Assembly (NCBI GenBank): GCA_964514305.1
Contig: CAZEQD010000075.1
Coordinates: forward strand, 1-7,611
Direction of reading: 5' to 3'
Length of the DNA: 7,611 nt
Source of the DNA: CAZEQD01 sp964514305
Lineage (GTDB): Bacteria; Acidobacteriota; Aminicenantia; Aminicenantales; Aminicenantaceae
Positions 6,230 through 7,611 of the stretch are shown here, in pieces (the stretch's first letter is position 1; each line of letters begins with the position of its first letter). The position numbers and the translations under genes were made by a program. Under the pieces are notes generated by a model. The model saw nothing but the letters and a program-made list of their open reading frames with translations. It had not been told where the DNA came from and did not search any database.

Positions 6230-7366
6230 TTAATCATACATCTGGTCGAAATATCGCTGGGCTTGGACTACTGCTTGACGCATCAGGTCCTCAGCCTTGG
6301 CTGTTTGACGGTTGGCCAGGTATGAAAGCAACTGATTAACCTCTAACTCCTGGCCTGCTCGGGCACAGGCCTCCCAGCTGAGAATACTTCTGACAACTCT
6401 ATCTATCCCCTGCTCAACATTATCATAAGGTCTGGTCTGCATATCGTGCCCCAGCCAGCGCTTGTAACCAGCTTCTTGAACTAAGCGGGCGATAGTAACA
6501 TTGAAGCCATTAATTCTAACACCATGGTCTATATCAAACTTCCCTGGCCCTCCAAGAATAAGACCATCATTATACCCCTGGCTGTTAAGATGCATGTGAA
6601 CTATGGCCTGATTATCTATCTCCTCCACAGTATCATAAACTAGGTCAAGGCCTATCATCTCAGAATGGCCAAATTCCTTGTTGACACCTTTCTTTTCCAG
6701 AGAAAGACCAAAATCTTCGTGCAGCTTTTTCCAGAAAAGAAGAACAGAAGCCACTGTAGGCAGGAGCATGGCTGGATGTCCCTCATTGGGCTTGGGTTCG
6801 ATAGCAAAGTATAATTTTCCTCCCTTTTTGGCCTCATATTGACAAAGGCTAGCTATACTTTCCTTCAGATTATTATACATCTGCTGAAGGCCAACTGAAG
6901 CCAAATCATAGCCAAAAGAGCCATTCCAGATAACAAAAGTAGGGACAAGATAAGGCTCAGGGTGCCAGGCTTTCTTTAATATATCATATGTTAGATCAAC
7001 TGTTTTTTGGCTAAAAGCTTCAGCCGCAGCTCTCTCTTCCTTATCAAGAGAAGCAATCCCACCATAGGCAAAGTGAGCATGAGCCCCAGGAGTGACCATG
7101 GCCAGGCGAATCTCATTTTCCTTTAAAGCAGCGGCAATTTGAGCAGCATTGAACTCATTAAACTCAAAGTCATAATGAATTTCCAACCCCAGTTCAACCC
7201 ATTCTGGCAGCTTGGGAGTAATTTTTTCTTTAATAAGCCTGATAACATCGACCGTCTCTAAATTTTTAGAATTCCATTGAGGTCTCATGTCAGCCGGGAC
7301 AAATCCCCCTTTGCCTGCATTAAAAGTCCAGCGACAGATACTGTGAAATGATTTTGACTTTTCCAT
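6230..7366 (-). CDS. Xylose isomerase-family TIM-barrel sugar isomerase (XylA-like, divergent active site)
   Basis: 378 aa, the size of short class I xylose isomerases, and likely cytoplasmic. Family membership is shown by FAIEPKPNE (187-195, like ALEPKPNEP) with metal and catalytic residues E190 and K192, followed by LLPTVASVL. Next come VNKEFGHSEMIGL (228-240; E231, H234), VHMHLNSQ (256-263) and GHDMQTRPYDN (306-316; D308). FVIW (W147) matches the conserved Trp. Classical XylA interconverts D-xylose and D-xylulose, which the neighbouring xylulokinase would phosphorylate. Differences: the Asp of HIDLN is H259, the ring-opening HxxD motif is IHYDFEF (H64, D66), and the DxD metal pair is either lost or moved to FDID (277-280). 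The substrate may therefore be another aldose. Start: strong SD AAGGAG (7374-7379 complement), 7 nt from the ATG. The gene converges with xylB and has its own promoter. Confidence 0.82.
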   Translation of the reverse strand: MEKSKSFHSICRWTFNAGKGGFVPADMRPQWNSKNLETVDVIRLIKEKITPKLPEWVELGLEIHYDFEFNEFNAAQIAAALKENEIRLAMVTPGAHAHFAYGGIASLDKEERAAAEAFSQKTVDLTYDILKKAWHPEPYLVPTFVIWNGSFGYDLASVGLQQMYNNLKESIASLCQYEAKKGGKLYFAIEPKPNEGHPAMLLPTVASVLLFWKKLHEDFGLSLEKKGVNKEFGHSEMIGLDLVYDTVEEIDNQAIVHMHLNSQGYNDGLILGGPGKFDIDHGVRINGFNVTIARLVQEAGYKRWLGHDMQTRPYDNVEQGIDRVVRSILSWEACARAGQELEVNQLLSYLANRQTAKAEDLMRQAVVQAQRYFDQMYD

Positions 7367-7390
7367 GTTTTCTCTCCTTACATTGCTTCA

Positions 7391-7419
7391 ATTATTCATG
7401 TTTTCAATCCCGATTTCAA
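7391..7419 (-). promoter_or_regulatory. Predicted promoter of the XylA-like gene
   Basis: On the minus strand TTGAAA (complement of 7414-7419) and AATAAT (complement of 7391-7396) are separated by 17 bp, each one mismatch from consensus. Transcription would start near 7384, giving a leader of about 18 nt that contains the AAGGAG ribosome site. Spacing and position suit this gene well. Confidence 0.55.
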
Positions 7420-7428
7420 CATATAAAG

Positions 7429-7459
7429 TTGACAAAAAAAAATGAACTCTGATTATAAT
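7429..7459 (+). promoter_or_regulatory. Plus-strand promoter directed out of the right edge
   Basis: Perfect -35 TTGACA (7429-7434) and perfect -10 TATAAT (7454-7459) are separated by 19 bp, longer than the 17-bp optimum. The predicted start is about 7465-7467, inside the palindrome at 7466-7479. It points away from the XylA-like gene and should drive a gene mostly or wholly beyond the window. Confidence 0.6.
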
Positions 7460-7465
7460 TTACCT

Positions 7466-7479
7466 TGACCGAACGGTCA
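7466..7479. promoter_or_regulatory. TetR-type operator palindrome
   Basis: TGACCG-AA-CGGTCA has two perfect 6-bp arms around a 2-bp centre, and is followed by GTCA, giving the wider TTGACCGAACGGTCAGTCA. TGAC...GGTCA dyads of this kind are typical of TetR/AcrR-family operators. It covers the predicted start of the plus-strand promoter, where repressor binding would block transcription. TetR regulators often repress their own genes, so the gene to the right may be such a regulator or its efflux target (inference). Confidence 0.5.
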
Positions 7480-7611
7480 GTCATAATAAAAGATGAGCTT
7501 TAAAAACAATCAATTTAGGCAAAATTAATGCCCCTGATAATTAAATTTTTCGGTTATCTTCCATTTAGTGTGGGTAATCAAAACTTAGTTTGCCAGCTAC
7601 GAGATAAACGA
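7480..7611 (+). other. Leader region before an off-window gene
   Basis: This stretch after the TetR-type operator holds no convincing gene start. An ATG at 7493 opens only 11 codons. An ATG at 7528 with a weak AGG (7517-7519) stays open for 28 codons to the right edge (MPLIIKFFGYLPF...), but the peptide does not resemble a TetR N-terminus or anything else I recognise. The true start of the downstream gene is probably beyond the window. Confidence 0.3.

Noticed and set aside
6116..6325. 69-codon plus-strand open frame across the xylB 3' end and the end of the XylA-like gene
   Set aside because: It overlaps two well-supported genes in other frames, and its product has no recognisable features.
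7528..7611. Open frame running off the right edge, possibly the start of a regulator
   Set aside because: Only 28 codons with a weak ribosome site. The residues do not resemble a TetR N-terminal helix-turn-helix or another family, so I do not call it a gene.

Overview
The window is 7.6 kb of AT-rich bacterial DNA holding five confident protein genes, the first cut by the left edge. Nothing in it marks a plasmid, phage or insertion sequence, and I see no tRNA, rRNA or CRISPR array. The organism cannot be fixed from this sequence alone. The sigma-70 factor has a long non-conserved region between regions 1.2 and 2.1, a secreted M14 peptidase carries Asp-rich inserts, and the promoters look like ordinary -35/-10 boxes. 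Together these fit a non-Firmicute, heterotrophic, probably didermal lineage that degrades peptides and sugars. An Acidobacteriota/Aminicenantota-like source is a guess only.

Layout. Positions 1-2515 hold two tandem, same-strand M14 metallocarboxypeptidase paralogues. Only the C-terminal part of the first is present. The second is complete (586 aa, signal peptide, full zinc and catalytic residue set) and starts inside the stop codon of the first (ATGA). Positions 2516-2726 are an AT-rich spacer with weak inverted repeats. Positions 2727-4322 encode a primary-type sigma-70 factor (RpoD/SigA) with a short acidic N-terminus in place of a recognisable region 1.1. Positions 4323-4652 are a gene-poor spacer with three consecutive inverted repeats, a possible 36-aa Trp-rich small ORF, and a good promoter for the next gene. 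Positions 4653-6173 encode xylulokinase (XylB). Positions 6230-7366, on the minus strand and convergent with xylB, encode a xylose-isomerase-family TIM-barrel protein whose metal and ring-opening residues differ from classical XylA. Positions 7367-7611 hold a minus-strand promoter for that gene, then a divergent plus-strand promoter with a TetR-type palindrome at its predicted start, pointing at a gene beyond the right edge.

How they fit together. The isomerase-like protein and xylulokinase would together form the aldose to ketose to ketose-5-phosphate entry into the pentose phosphate pathway. Each has its own promoter and they converge, so they are not one operon. The peptidase pair is a separate secreted peptide-degrading unit. 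The sigma factor is a housekeeping gene standing alone between them.

The least explained part is the structured spacer at 4440-4572. The most testable functional question is what the isomerase-like protein really acts on, given its altered active site.
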